NCBI RefSeq assembly: GCF_003626575.1
Contig: NZ_RBDY01000008.1
Coordinates: 62,001-126,000 of the forward strand
Source: Streptomyces radicis
GTDB lineage: Bacteria; Actinomycetota; Actinomycetes; Streptomycetales; Streptomycetaceae
DNA length: 64,000 nucleotides
Direction: 5' to 3'
Of the stretch, positions 7,988 through 16,477 are shown one piece after another. Below the pieces are notes generated by a model, which saw only the letters and a program-made list of their open reading frames with translations, did no database searches and had not been told where the DNA came from. Each line of letters opens with the position of its first letter. Position 1 is the stretch's first letter. The position numbers were made by a program, and so were the translations under genes.

Positions 7988-8629
7988 ATGGCCGGGCTCA
8001 GGGAACGCAAGAAGCGTCAGACCAGGCAACAGATTTCGGATGTGGCCACCGGTCTGTTCCGGGAGCGGGGCTTCGACGCGGTCACGGTCGCCGAGGTCGC
8101 GGAGGCGGCCAACGTCTCGGTGAACACCGTGTACAACTACTTCCCGACCAAGGAGGAGCTGTTCTTCGACCACGAGGCCGCGCTCGTCGAACGCCCGTCG
8201 GCCTGGGTCAGGCAGCGGGCGCCCGGGGAGTCGGCCGTCGAGGCCGTGCTGCGCGGCCTGCGGCGCGACATCGTCGACCGCAGGCCCTGGGTGGGCCTGT
8301 ACGAGGGGCACCACGACGTCATGCGGGTCGCCATGGGGTCCGTGACGCTGATGACCCGCTTCATGCGCATGACGCAGGCGACGGGGGAGCGGCTCAGGGA
8401 GACGCTGGCCGAGGAGACGGGGGCGGCGCCGGGCGACCATGTCGCCGAGGTGATCGCGGGTCAGCTGATGGCGTTGCAGTCCGACCTCTACCGCACCGCG
8501 GGCGAGTGCGCGCTCGAGCGGCGCTCGCCCGACGCGACGGCCGCGCTGATGCTGGAGAAGCTCGCGGTGGCCGAGCAGCTGATGAGCCCTCGCGTCCTTG
8601 ACCACGCCCGCCGCCCCGCCGCTGACTGA
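7988..8629 (+). CDS. TetR-family transcriptional regulator
   Basis: A 213-residue TetR repressor. The N-terminal HTH is clear (RERKKRQTRQQISDVATGLF, then FDAVTVAEVAEAANVSVNTV and YNYFPTKEEL), with the YNYFxxKEEL ending typical of the family. The C-terminal ligand domain is helical and includes HHDVMRVAMGS. ATG at 7988 starts right at the conserved domain. The 132-bp gap to the adenosyltransferase contains TTCTGAGCTGATCAGGAA (about 7954-7971), a weakly dyadic sequence that might be its operator. The ligand is unknown. Confidence 0.92.
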   Translation: MAGLRERKKRQTRQQISDVATGLFRERGFDAVTVAEVAEAANVSVNTVYNYFPTKEELFFDHEAALVERPSAWVRQRAPGESAVEAVLRGLRRDIVDRRPWVGLYEGHHDVMRVAMGSVTLMTRFMRMTQATGERLRETLAEETGAAPGDHVAEVIAGQLMALQSDLYRTAGECALERRSPDATAALMLEKLAVAEQLMSPRVLDHARRPAAD

Positions 8630-8752
8630 CCCGTGTGTCCCCACGTGTCCCCGCGTGTCGGTGGCGTGACGCGCATCTCTTCCCCGCCCAAGGGCCCCTC
8701 CGGATCGATACGCTTCGGGGTCCGGGTCGCCGCGCATCGAAGGAGATCACAC

Positions 8753-9601
8753 GTGGCCAGGAAGCTCGCCGTCATCGGTGCAGGACTCATGGGCTCCGGC
8801 ATCGCCCAGGTCGCCGCGCAGGCCGGGTGGGAGGTGACCCTGCGGGACCTCACGGACGACGCGCTGACCCGGGCGCGCTCCGGCATCGAGTCATCGCTCG
8901 GCAGGTTCGTGGCCAAGGGCAGGCTGACGGCGGAGCTCGCGGAGGAGACGCTGGGCCGCGTGGCCACGACCACCGACCTCGACGCCGCCGCCGAGGCCGA
9001 CATCGTGGTCGAGGCCGTCTTCGAGCGCTTCGACATCAAGGCGGAGCTGCTGCGCACCCTCGACGGGCTGGTCAAGGACACCGCCGTGCTGGCCTCCAAC
9101 ACCTCGGCCATCCCCATCACCAAGCTCGCCGCCGCCACCGCGCACCCCGAGCGCGTCGTGGGCACCCACTTCTTCTCGCCGGTCCCCGTGATGGCCCTGT
9201 GCGAGCTGGTCCGCGGCCACCGCACCAGCGACGAAACGCTTGCCGCCGCACGGGAGTTCGCCGAGTCGACGGGCAAGACCTGCATCGTGGTCGAGCGCGA
9301 CGTGGCCGGGTTCGTCACCACCCGCCTCATCTCGGCGCTCGTCGTCGAGGCCGTCAAGCTCTACGAGTCGGGCGTGGCCACGGCCGAGGACATCGACACC
9401 GCGTGCCGCCTCGGCTTCGGCCACGCGATGGGCCCGCTCGCCACCGCCGACCTCACCGGGGTCGACATCCTCATGCACGCCACCGAGAACATCCACACCG
9501 AGTCCGCCGACGGCAAGTTCGCGCCGCCCGAGATCATGCGCCGCATGGTCGACGCCGGGGATCTCGGCCGCAAGAGCGGCAAGGGCTTCTTCGCCTACTG
9601 A
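8753..9601 (+). CDS. 3-hydroxybutyryl-CoA dehydrogenase
   Basis: A 282-residue NAD(P)-dependent L-3-hydroxyacyl-CoA dehydrogenase that interconverts acetoacetyl-CoA and 3-hydroxybutyryl-CoA. The Rossmann motif VIGAGLMGSGIAQ is at the N-terminus. The catalytic His is in GTHFFSPVPVMALCELV. NTSAIPIT and RLGFGHAMGPLATADLTGVD belong to the C-terminal dimer domain. GTG at 8753 is supported by AAGGAG 8 bases upstream. It fits the butyryl/crotonyl-CoA branch that also needs the thiolase gene at 24.7 kb and feeds the icmA mutase. Confidence 0.94.
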   Translation: MARKLAVIGAGLMGSGIAQVAAQAGWEVTLRDLTDDALTRARSGIESSLGRFVAKGRLTAELAEETLGRVATTTDLDAAAEADIVVEAVFERFDIKAELLRTLDGLVKDTAVLASNTSAIPITKLAAATAHPERVVGTHFFSPVPVMALCELVRGHRTSDETLAAAREFAESTGKTCIVVERDVAGFVTTRLISALVVEAVKLYESGVATAEDIDTACRLGFGHAMGPLATADLTGVDILMHATENIHTESADGKFAPPEIMRRMVDAGDLGRKSGKGFFAY

Positions 9602-9761
9602 ACGCCCCACGCGCCGCGCCCACCGATCTCCCCTGATCACCTCCACGGGTGATTTCGGTATCGGTTTGAACACAGCCAGCAACTCAAGACCCAGAGAACT
9701 GTCACTTTTAACGGTGGGACACAGTCGTCAACAGTCGCCTCATGGGCAGCGGGGAGCGTTT

Positions 9762-10055
9762 ATGCACATCAAGGGCGACCACGCGGAGCTGGTCGTCGGC
9801 GGGCGACTGGACGTGCGCAGTGCCGCGGACGCCAGACTCGCCCTGCACCACGCCGTCGATTCCGGCAACGGGGACCTCGTGCTCGACCTCAAGGACCTGG
9901 ACTCGTGGGATGCCACGGGACTCGGCGTGATCATGGGCACGCACCGCAGGGCGGGCCGCTGCGGCCGCCGCCTGGTGCTACGGGACGTGCCGCCCCGGAT
10001 GCAGCGCGTGTTGGTGGCCACCCGCCTGCACCGCATTCTCACCATCGCCTCATAA
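9762..10055 (+). CDS. STAS-domain protein (anti-sigma factor antagonist family)
   Basis: A 97-residue single STAS domain. VVGGRLDVRSAADARLAL and DLVLDLKDLDSWDATGLGVI match the fold. The usual DSSGL phosphorylation site reads DATGLG, so a Thr replaces the usual second Ser. ATG at 9762 is preceded by GGGGAG at a good distance. Such proteins normally bind an anti-sigma kinase, but no kinase or sigma factor is encoded nearby. The upstream 160 bp are relatively AT-rich (TTTTAACGG) and probably carry its promoter. Confidence 0.9.
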   Translation: MHIKGDHAELVVGGRLDVRSAADARLALHHAVDSGNGDLVLDLKDLDSWDATGLGVIMGTHRRAGRCGRRLVLRDVPPRMQRVLVATRLHRILTIAS

Positions 10056-10168
10056 TCCTCCGAAGACAAGGGCGGGTTGGACGGCTCCGGCCATCACGTG
10101 CGGGACACGCGGCGGTAGCGTGGGCACCACCGGCCGCCCGGCCGCACCGCTTCCGAGAGACGCTGACC

Positions 10169-12475
10169 ATGGACCTCAACTCCCCCGCCGGGACCGCGGA
10201 CGACGGCCCCGCGCGCGTTGTCGAGCTGGTCGCGGGCGACTTCCTGCTCACCGTCAACCCGGTGGACGGCAGCGAGATCGAGTCCTGCCCGCCCGGCCGC
10301 CGCCCCCTCACCCCGCGTCGCGCGCCCGCGGGCCCGGCCGACGACGAGCCTCCCGCGGCGCCCCTGCTCGAGCGTGACGAGGAGCGCGCCAGGCTCTACC
10401 GCCTGCTGGCGCGCGGCCGTTCCGTCCGCGTCACAGGGCCTTCGGGCGTGGGCCGCAGCGCCCTGCTCGCCGCCGTCGCGCGCGACTGCGCGGACCTGGC
10501 GCCCGACGGCGTGATACGGCTCAACGGCCATCGCCGCACGCCTCATGACCTGTCGCACGAGCTGTACTCCGCCGTGCACCACACCCCCGCCCACCGCCCC
10601 GGAGGGCCCGAGCTGGCCGCCGCGCTGCGGCAGATCGGCGCCGTCGTCGTCCTGGACGACCTCGAGTTCGGCGGCGCGGCCCTCGACGAGCTGCTCGACG
10701 CCACCCCGGAGTGCGCGTTCCTCATCGCGGCCGAGCCGACCGTTCCCCCGCCGGTCTCCGAGTCCCGCGTCGACGAGGTCTTCCTCGGCGGCATCAGCCG
10801 TACCGCCGCCCTCGAGCTCCTCGAGCTCGCCATCGAGCGCCCGCTTGACGAGGCCGAGACCGACTGGGCCGCCGACCTGTGGTTCGAGACCGAGGGACTG
10901 CCGCTCCGCTTCGTCCAGGCCGCCGCCGTGCTGCGCGCCAGGGGCGAGGGCGCGCGAACGCCGCTGCCCGACGCCGCCACCCTGACCGCGACCCTCGTCA
11001 AGGCGTTGCCCGAGGGTGCCCGCGTGATCCTGCGGCACGCCGTCGCGCTCGACGGCGCGTGCCCCGACCCCGCGCGCCTACCCGGCCTCACCGGCCACCC
11101 CGTCACCGCGGCCGACCACGGCCTGCTGCGGGACTCCGGGCTGCTCACGGCCTCGGGCCCCGGCGACCGGGTGCCCGCCGCCCTCCTCGGCGAGCTGCTC
11201 GCCGAGGGCATGGGCGAGGGCTCGGCCGACCGCGCCTTGGCCGCCGCCCGCCACTCCACGTGGTGGTTCGCGGGGCCCGAGGCCACCGAGGCCGAGGTCG
11301 CCGCCGAGGCCGACGTCCTGCTCGCCACCGTCAGGTCGGCGCAGCGCGCGGGCCACACCGCCGCCGTCGCGGCGCTCGCCCGCGTCGCGGCCCCGCCGCT
11401 TGCCGCGTCGCTGCGCTGGGGCGCCTGGGAACGCGTGCTGCGCAGCGGACAGGAGTCCGCGCGGGCCGCGGGCGACGTGGCCCACCAGGCGTACTTCCAC
11501 CACGAGTTGGGCGTCCTCGCCATCGTCCAGGGACAACTCGACCGCGCCCGCGTGGAGTTGGAGGCGTCGATCGCGCTGCGCAGCGTGCTCTCCGACGCGG
11601 GCGGCGCGGTGACGGGCCGCCGGGCCCTCGCGCTGGTCGACGACCTGTCGTCGCCCCGCGCCCAGACCCCGCCCGAGGGCATACCCCCCGTGTCCGAGGC
11701 CTTCGCGCGGCCGTTCGGCCCAGATGACACCCCCACGCAGCTGCTCCACCGCGCGGACGCCGAGGAGCCCGCGACCCCCGCGGGCCCGCGGCGCAACGCG
11801 GTCGCCGCCGCGGCGGGCGCGCTCCTGCTCGCCGTGCTCGGCACCGTCGTGGCCCTCGGCGTCAGCGGGGGCGACTCCGACGACGCCGAGCCCGACGACA
11901 GCCGCCGCACCACCCCGTCCCGGCTCGACGACACCCCCACCGATGACGACACCGCCCCCGCCGAGTCGCCGAGCGACTCGCCCGAGGAGAGCGAGAGCGA
12001 GAGCCCGAGCCCCTCCGACTCGGCCGAGGAGTCCGAGAGCCCCGAACCCCCCGGCACCCCCGAAGAGAACACCCCGCCCGACCCGACCACGGGGGGAACG
12101 GGCGGCTCAGGCGGTGGCACCACCACCGGTGGCTCGACCGGTGGCTCCGACGACCCGCCCGACGACCCGCCGACGAGCGGCACGTCGGGCGGCGGCGCCA
12201 ACGGCGACCCGGGCGGCGACGGCGGCGGCGAGGAAGGCGGCGCCGAGGAGGGCGGCGCGGAACAGGGCGGCGGCGAGGAAGGCGGCGCGGAGGAAGGCGG
12301 CGCCGAGCAGGGCGGCGCGGAGGAGGGCGGCGCGGAACAGGGCGGCGGCGAGGAGGGTGGCGGCGAAGAGGGCGCCGTCACCGGCGAGATCGACGGCACG
12401 GCGAGCGCCAGTCCCTCCGCGGGCGCCAGCACGGGCACCAGCACCGGCACGACGTCCTGGGAGCCGTTCGCGTAG
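10169..12475 (+). CDS. Membrane-anchored P-loop ATP-binding protein with low-complexity tail
   Basis: A 768-residue protein. Residues 65-350 look like a STAND/AAA-type NTPase, with Walker A GPSGVGRSALL near 90-100 and the Walker B-like VVVLDDLE. A helical, TPR-like region follows (about 370-490, with AYFHHELGVLAIVQGQLDRA). A single membrane segment lies near 555-580 (AVAAAAGALLLAVLGTVVAL). The remaining 190 residues are Asp/Ser/Glu/Pro-rich, then Gly-rich with repeated EEGGAEQGG. The NTPase would be cytoplasmic and the tail outside. No function is established. It lies just before nucS, convergent with it. Confidence 0.85.
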   Translation: MDLNSPAGTADDGPARVVELVAGDFLLTVNPVDGSEIESCPPGRRPLTPRRAPAGPADDEPPAAPLLERDEERARLYRLLARGRSVRVTGPSGVGRSALLAAVARDCADLAPDGVIRLNGHRRTPHDLSHELYSAVHHTPAHRPGGPELAAALRQIGAVVVLDDLEFGGAALDELLDATPECAFLIAAEPTVPPPVSESRVDEVFLGGISRTAALELLELAIERPLDEAETDWAADLWFETEGLPLRFVQAAAVLRARGEGARTPLPDAATLTATLVKALPEGARVILRHAVALDGACPDPARLPGLTGHPVTAADHGLLRDSGLLTASGPGDRVPAALLGELLAEGMGEGSADRALAAARHSTWWFAGPEATEAEVAAEADVLLATVRSAQRAGHTAAVAALARVAAPPLAASLRWGAWERVLRSGQESARAAGDVAHQAYFHHELGVLAIVQGQLDRARVELEASIALRSVLSDAGGAVTGRRALALVDDLSSPRAQTPPEGIPPVSEAFARPFGPDDTPTQLLHRADAEEPATPAGPRRNAVAAAAGALLLAVLGTVVALGVSGGDSDDAEPDDSRRTTPSRLDDTPTDDDTAPAESPSDSPEESESESPSPSDSAEESESPEPPGTPEENTPPDPTTGGTGGSGGGTTTGGSTGGSDDPPDDPPTSGTSGGGANGDPGGDGGGEEGGAEEGGAEQGGGEEGGAEEGGAEQGGAEEGGAEQGGGEEGGGEEGAVTGEIDGTASASPSAGASTGTSTGTTSWEPFA
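12225..12372 (+). repeat. In-frame GEEGGAEEGGAEQG-coding minisatellite
   Basis: Degenerate 15-bp-periodic repeats (GGCGGCGCGGAGGAA and variants) encode about ten Glu/Gln-Gly-Gly units in the extracytoplasmic tail of the P-loop protein. The unit length is a multiple of 3, so copy number can change without frameshift. Confidence 0.75.
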
Positions 12476-12498
12476 AACGACGGCTCCAGGGAGGCGCG

Positions 12499-13176
12499 TC
12501 AGAAGAGCCGCAGCTTGTCGTCCTCCACGCCGCGCAGCGCGTCGTAGTCGAGCGTGACGCAGCGGATGCCGCGGTCCGTGGCCAGCGTCCTGGCCTGCGG
12601 CTTGATCTCCTGCGCCGCGAACACCCCGGACACGGGCGCGAGCAGCGAGTCCCGGTTCAGCAGCTCCAGATAACGCGTCAACTGCTCGACCCCGTCGATC
12701 TCCCCGCGCCGCTTGATCTCCACGGCGACCGTGGCCCCCTCGGCGTCCCGGCCCAGGATGTCGACGGGCCCGATCGCCGTGGGGTACTCGCGGCGGATCA
12801 GCGACCAGCCCTCGCCGAGGGTCTCCATGCGGTCGGCGAGCAGCTCCTGGAGGTGCGCCTCCACGCCGTCCTTGATCAGCCCGGGGTCCACGCCCAGCTC
12901 GTGCGACGAGTCGTGCAGGATCTCCGCCATCGTGATGATCAGCTTCTCGCCCGCCTTGTTCTGCACGGTCCACACCGCGCCCTCGCCCCCTTCGGGCGCG
13001 CTCTCCTTGAGCGTGCACGGGGGCGACATCCAGTTCAGTGGCTTGTAGGCCCGGTCGTCGGCGTGGATCGAGACGGACTGGTCGGCCTTGACGAGGATCA
13101 GCCGCGGAGCCAGGGGCAGATGAGCGGTGAGCCGACCGGCGTAGTCGACCGAGCAGCGGGCGATGACGAGACGCAT
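12499..13176 (-). CDS. nucS: Endonuclease NucS (EndoMS)
   Basis: A 225-residue NucS/EndoMS nuclease. The C-terminal RecB-like catalytic core shows GPVDILGRD (D139) and [10 protein letters not shown] (E153, K155), followed by the conserved [13 protein letters not shown]. The N-terminal DNA-binding half starts [16 protein letters not shown]. In actinobacteria lacking MutS/MutL this enzyme cuts both strands at mismatches and lowers mutation rate, probably with the beta clamp; the C-terminal DDKLRLF fits a clamp-binding tail. It is convergent with the P-loop protein gene, 23 bp away. Confidence 0.96.
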   Translation of the reverse strand: MRLVIARCSVDYAGRLTAHLPLAPRLILVKADQSVSIHADDRAYKPLNWMSPPCTLKESAPEGGEGAVWTVQNKAGEKLIITMAEILHDSSHELGVDPGLIKDGVEAHLQELLADRMETLGEGWSLIRREYPTAIGPVDILGRDAEGATVAVEIKRRGEIDGVEQLTRYLELLNRDSLLAPVSGVFAAQEIKPQARTLATDRGIRCVTLDYDALRGVEDDKLRLF

Positions 13177-13317
13177 GGGATCAGCCTAGAGGCTGACACC
13201 GACAGCTCCGACCGGCCGAAAGCGAGGCCCCCGCCGCGTGACACGGGAGGCGTTCGGCGCGCCTGAAACGTGCGGGGCGTGAGGGATCCGCATCTGGCCG
13301 GATATGCGCCCGTTCCC

Positions 13318-13347
13318 CTGACATGTACTGGCTCGGCAGCCTAACGT
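13318..13347 (+). promoter_or_regulatory. Candidate sigma-70-type promoter
   Basis: CTGACA (13318-13323) and TAACGT (13342-13347) are separated by 18 bp, resembling a housekeeping -35/-10 pair. They lie 120 bp upstream of the small conserved gene, in the 291-bp gap divergent from nucS. The rest of that gap holds nothing else I can identify. Sequence match only. Confidence 0.35.
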
Positions 13348-13467
13348 GGGATGGGGGGCGTCGCCGGCGTTCAACCAACTGGACCGAATGCGCGGTGACT
13401 TGGCCGTGGCGATGCTCTCGGGCCCGTCAGCGAGACCTCCTAGCCCGGGGTCGCGAGAGGAGAAACC

Positions 13468-13860
13468 ATGTCGCTCGACGTCTCACCGGCACTGTTGGAA
13501 CAGGCCGAGCGAGGCGAGGTCGACGAAGCCGAGTTCGTCGACTGCGTTCGAACATCGCTGCCGTTCGCCTGGGACATGATCAGCACCCTGGTCGCCAGGC
13601 TCACGGTCGACGGTGGCGACTTCGCCGACAACACCACGCCACCGCCCGACGAGCACGCGCGCGGCCAGTTGCTGCGTGCCCTGGCGAGCGACGCGATCAG
13701 GGGCGCCCTGGAGCGTCACTTCGGGGTCAAGCTGGCGTTCCAGAACTGCCACCGGGTGGCGGTCTTCCCGCCGGACGCCACGTCCGGCGCACCGCACACC
13801 CGGTTCACCTCGGTCCGTAGCCAGATCCTCAACCAGTCGCCGGAGCTGCGGGACTGCTGA
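13468..13860 (+). CDS. Conserved small protein (SCO5389-like)
   Basis: A 130-residue protein that I recall as the SCO5389-like family, conserved in Streptomyces next to nucS. It starts MSLDVSPALLEQAERGEVDE and continues with predicted helices and strands (FAWDMISTLVARL, RFTSVRSQILNQSPELRDC). ATG at 13468 follows GAGAGGAGAAACC, a strong ribosome binding site. No membrane segment or catalytic motif is visible. Its 3' end overlaps the convergent oxidoreductase gene by 32 bp. Function unknown. Confidence 0.8.
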   Translation: MSLDVSPALLEQAERGEVDEAEFVDCVRTSLPFAWDMISTLVARLTVDGGDFADNTTPPPDEHARGQLLRALASDAIRGALERHFGVKLAFQNCHRVAVFPPDATSGAPHTRFTSVRSQILNQSPELRDC

Positions 13861-14911
13861 TCGCGGTCCCTGGTGCTGCCGCTCGCGCCGCCGCTCCGGG
13901 GCGGTGCGGCAGGAGCGGCAGCACCTCGTCCGCGAGGCGCCGGACGTTCAGCTCGGTGAGCGCGATGTCCCCCGACCCCTCGGCCAGCAGCGCGAAACGG
14001 GTGATCCCCGTGCGCTCGCTGGTGGCCGCGAGCCGGTCCGCGCACAGCTGCGCGTCGCCGACGGGGTGCAGCTCGCACAGCAGCTCCGTGTAGGTCAGCG
14101 GGTCGCGCATCCGGCGCGGCCTGCCGTCCAGCGTCTGGTGCGCCCCGAGCCCCCGCCGCAGCCAGCCGGGGAGCGCGCGCCGCAGCGTCTCGACGGCCTC
14201 GCTGTGGCTGTCGGCGACCTGCACCACGCCCGCCGACACATGGTCGCCGTCGGGGGAGTGGCCCGCCGCCGCGGCGGCCGAGCGCCACAGGCCGACCATC
14301 TCCGCCTTCTCCTCGTCGCCGACGTGCATCCCGAGCAGCATCGGCAGCCCGCGCTCCGCCGCCAGCCTGACCGTCTGCGGCGACGTGCACGCCACCACCA
14401 TGGGCGGCTGCGACTCCGGGCGCGGCACCACGTTCACCTCGCGGAAGCTGTACCGCGGCCCGTCGGCGCCCACGCGCGGCTCGTTCAGCCAGCGCAGCAG
14501 CAGGTCGAGCGACTCGGGGAAGCCGTTCGCCAACTCCTCGACGTCCGACTCGAACACCTCGAGGTCGACCCATGGACCGCCCCTGCCGACGCCCAGCGTG
14601 AACCGGCCCTCGGACGCCAGGTGCAGCAGCGCGGCCTGCTCGCCGAGCGCGACCGGGTGCGCCGTGGTCAGGATGCTGATCGCCGTGCCCACGCCGATCT
14701 GCCGTGTGCGGCCCAGCAGATGGGCCGCGAGCGTCACGGCCGACGGGCACACCCCGTACGGCACGAAGTGGTGCTCGGCCACCCACACCCCGTCAAGCCC
14801 CACCTCGTCGGCCACCTCGGCGCACCGGATCGCCCGCCGCAGCGACTCGGTGTCGCTCTGCCCGGGATACTGACCGGCCAGCACAAATGTGCCCATCCGC
14901 ATCGGTCGCAC
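13829..14911 (-). CDS. LLM-class flavin-dependent oxidoreductase (luciferase-like)
   Basis: A 360-residue luciferase-like monooxygenase, a TIM-barrel family that uses reduced FMN or F420. Family features are RCAEVADEVGLDGVWVAEHH, GTAISILTTAHPVALGEQAA and GRFTLGVGRGGPW. The C-terminal 25 residues are Ala/Pro-rich and probably disordered. GTG at 14911 is preferred because GAGAGGGG lies upstream; the in-frame ATG codons 9 and 15 bases later have no ribosome site. Substrate unknown. Its end overlaps the preceding convergent gene. Confidence 0.88.
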   Translation of the reverse strand: MRPMRMGTFVLAGQYPGQSDTESLRRAIRCAEVADEVGLDGVWVAEHHFVPYGVCPSAVTLAAHLLGRTRQIGVGTAISILTTAHPVALGEQAALLHLASEGRFTLGVGRGGPWVDLEVFESDVEELANGFPESLDLLLRWLNEPRVGADGPRYSFREVNVVPRPESQPPMVVACTSPQTVRLAAERGLPMLLGMHVGDEEKAEMVGLWRSAAAAAGHSPDGDHVSAGVVQVADSHSEAVETLRRALPGWLRRGLGAHQTLDGRPRRMRDPLTYTELLCELHPVGDAQLCADRLAATSERTGITRFALLAEGSGDIALTELNVRRLADEVLPLLPHRPGAAARAAAPGTAISSPAAPATG

Positions 14912-15031
14912 TGCTTGTCGCCCCTCTCACCGTGGTCTCTGGGGGACCGGATCTGCCCCGTTCACCCATTGGCATTAACGCGGGACACGTGCCAGGGGCA
15001 CGGTCGCGCGATGAGTTTTCCGATGATCGAC

Positions 15032-15090
15032 GCATGACCCCCGCATGACCGACGCATGGCGACGCTTGGCGACGTATGACGGCGCATGAC
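15032..15090 (+). repeat. Helically phased GCATGAC-like heptamer array
   Basis: Six GCATGAC-like heptamers start at 15032, 15043, 15054, 15064, 15074 and 15084, spaced 11, 11, 10, 10 and 10 bp. They sit in the 298-bp divergent gap between the LLM oxidoreductase and the next small gene. The rest of that gap shows no gene. Confidence 0.6.
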
Positions 15091-15209
15091 CGACGGACGA
15101 TCGGCGCCGGGGCGCGCGACGCCGCTGCGTACACTCGACGGCGGGGTCCGCGGCGCCCGTAGGGCCCCGACCTCCCCCGACGGCCCTCTCCCGACCCCGA
15201 GGTGTGCTC

Positions 15210-15524
15210 GTGTCCCCCCGCCGCAACCGCCCCCGCGCCGCCGCGAAGCCGCAGGACCGCCGAGGCGGCGAGTACGGCCTCGAGGACACGGAGTCGTGGC
15301 GTGGCGAGGAGTGGGTGGTGCGCCGCGTCACCGGGGGCGCCGCGGCCAAGCACTACCGCTGCCCCGGCTGCGACCAGGAGATCCCGCCCGGCGTCCCGCA
15401 CGTCGTCTCCTGGCCGAGGGAGGGCGCGGTGGACGACCGCCGCCACTGGCACGGCGCCTGCTGGAACGCCCGCGACCGCAGGGGAGCCCGCCCCCCGCGG
15501 TCGCGGAACGCACCTCGTTACTGA
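15210..15524 (+). CDS. Small conserved protein with Cys/His motif
   Basis: A 104-residue basic protein. A YRCPGCDQEI motif and a later HWHGACW could together bind one metal ion as a small zinc-ribbon-like element; the spacing includes HVVSWP between them. The N-terminus (VSPRRNRPRAAAKP) and the C-terminus are Arg-rich. GTG at 15210 is chosen because GAGG lies 7 bases upstream; the GTG at 15204 would be too close. Similar short proteins occur at this position in Streptomyces, without assigned function. Confidence 0.75.
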   Translation: MSPRRNRPRAAAKPQDRRGGEYGLEDTESWRGEEWVVRRVTGGAAAKHYRCPGCDQEIPPGVPHVVSWPREGAVDDRRHWHGACWNARDRRGARPPRSRNAPRY

Positions 15525-15571
15525 GCGCCCCGTCGCCGAGCCACGTCAGCGCGTCGCCGGGGCCCCGCGCG

Positions 15572-16477
15572 TCAGGCGTCGCCCGCGTTGAGCCGGGCGA
15601 ACGCGGCGGCCAACGTGCCTCCCGTGACCAGCGCGAGCAGGCCGAGCAGCGGCCAGCCGCTGTCCAGCTCGTCGCCCATCATGGGGATGCCGTACAGCGA
15701 GGCGAGGCCGTTGAGCGGGGAGTACTCGATGAGCGCGTCCCGCAGGTCCGCGACGCTCTCCCCGAAGAGGAACAGCGCGGTCAGCAGCGGCAGCAGCACG
15801 ACGCCGAGCATGACCGTGATCGCGCCCGCCGAGTGCCGGAGCAGCGCGCCCACCGCGAGCGCGAGCAGGCCGAGCAGCGCGACGTACAGCGCGGCCCCGA
15901 GGGTCGCGCCGAGCACCTGGTCGGTGCTCGCGACGACCTCGCCGTCCACGATCGAGTCCTCCATCACCGCGTCGTCCACCGCGTAGCTCGGGACCTCCTG
16001 GTCGGAGAGGACAGCCAGCTGCACCAGGGCCGTCGGCACGGCGGCGGCCAGCGTCATCAGGAAGGCCAGCAGGAAGAACACGATCGCCTTGGCCGTCAGC
16101 ACCCGGCCGCGCCGCGGGCACGCGGTGAGCGTCGTGCGCATCATGCCGGTGCCGTACTCGGACGAGATGACCAGCACGCCCAGCGTGATGATGCCGAGCT
16201 GGCCGAGCATCAGGCCGAAGAAGCCACCGGCGAGCAGCGGCATCCCGACGTAGTCCTCGCCGCTGAGCGACAGCGCGTACAGCGTGCCGATGCCGAGGGT
16301 GACCACGAACATGCTGAGCAGCGTCCACACCGTCGAGCGCACCGTGCGGATCTTGGTCCACTCGGAGGCGATGGCGTGCCCGATGTGGGTGCGCACCACG
16401 GGGATCGGCGAGGCGTAGCCGGGCGCGGGGTGGGCGGGGGCGGCCTGCTGCGCGGGCAGCGGGGTCGGGGCGGTCAT
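15572..16477 (-). CDS. ABC-2 type exporter permease
   Basis: A 301-residue permease with about six membrane segments after a Pro/Ala-rich N-terminus. SEWTKIRTVRSTVWTL is the typical start of the ABC-2 permease core, and SSEYGTGMMRTTLTACPRRG is the conserved cytoplasmic loop. The start ATG overlaps the stop of the ATPase gene (ATGA), so the pair is coupled. The substrate is unknown. The companion system downstream in the same orientation has the same organisation. Confidence 0.9.
   Translation of the reverse strand: MTAPTPLPAQQAAPAHPAPGYASPIPVVRTHIGHAIASEWTKIRTVRSTVWTLLSMFVVTLGIGTLYALSLSGEDYVGMPLLAGGFFGLMLGQLGIITLGVLVISSEYGTGMMRTTLTACPRRGRVLTAKAIVFFLLAFLMTLAAAVPTALVQLAVLSDQEVPSYAVDDAVMEDSIVDGEVVASTDQVLGATLGAALYVALLGLLALAVGALLRHSAGAITVMLGVVLLPLLTALFLFGESVADLRDALIEYSPLNGLASLYGIPMMGDELDSGWPLLGLLALVTGGTLAAAFARLNAGDA

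Noticed and set aside
7283..8737. A 484-residue extension of the cobalamin adenosyltransferase
   Set aside because: The upstream part is antisense to the TetR gene. The family N-terminal motif begins 8 residues after the ATG at 7855.
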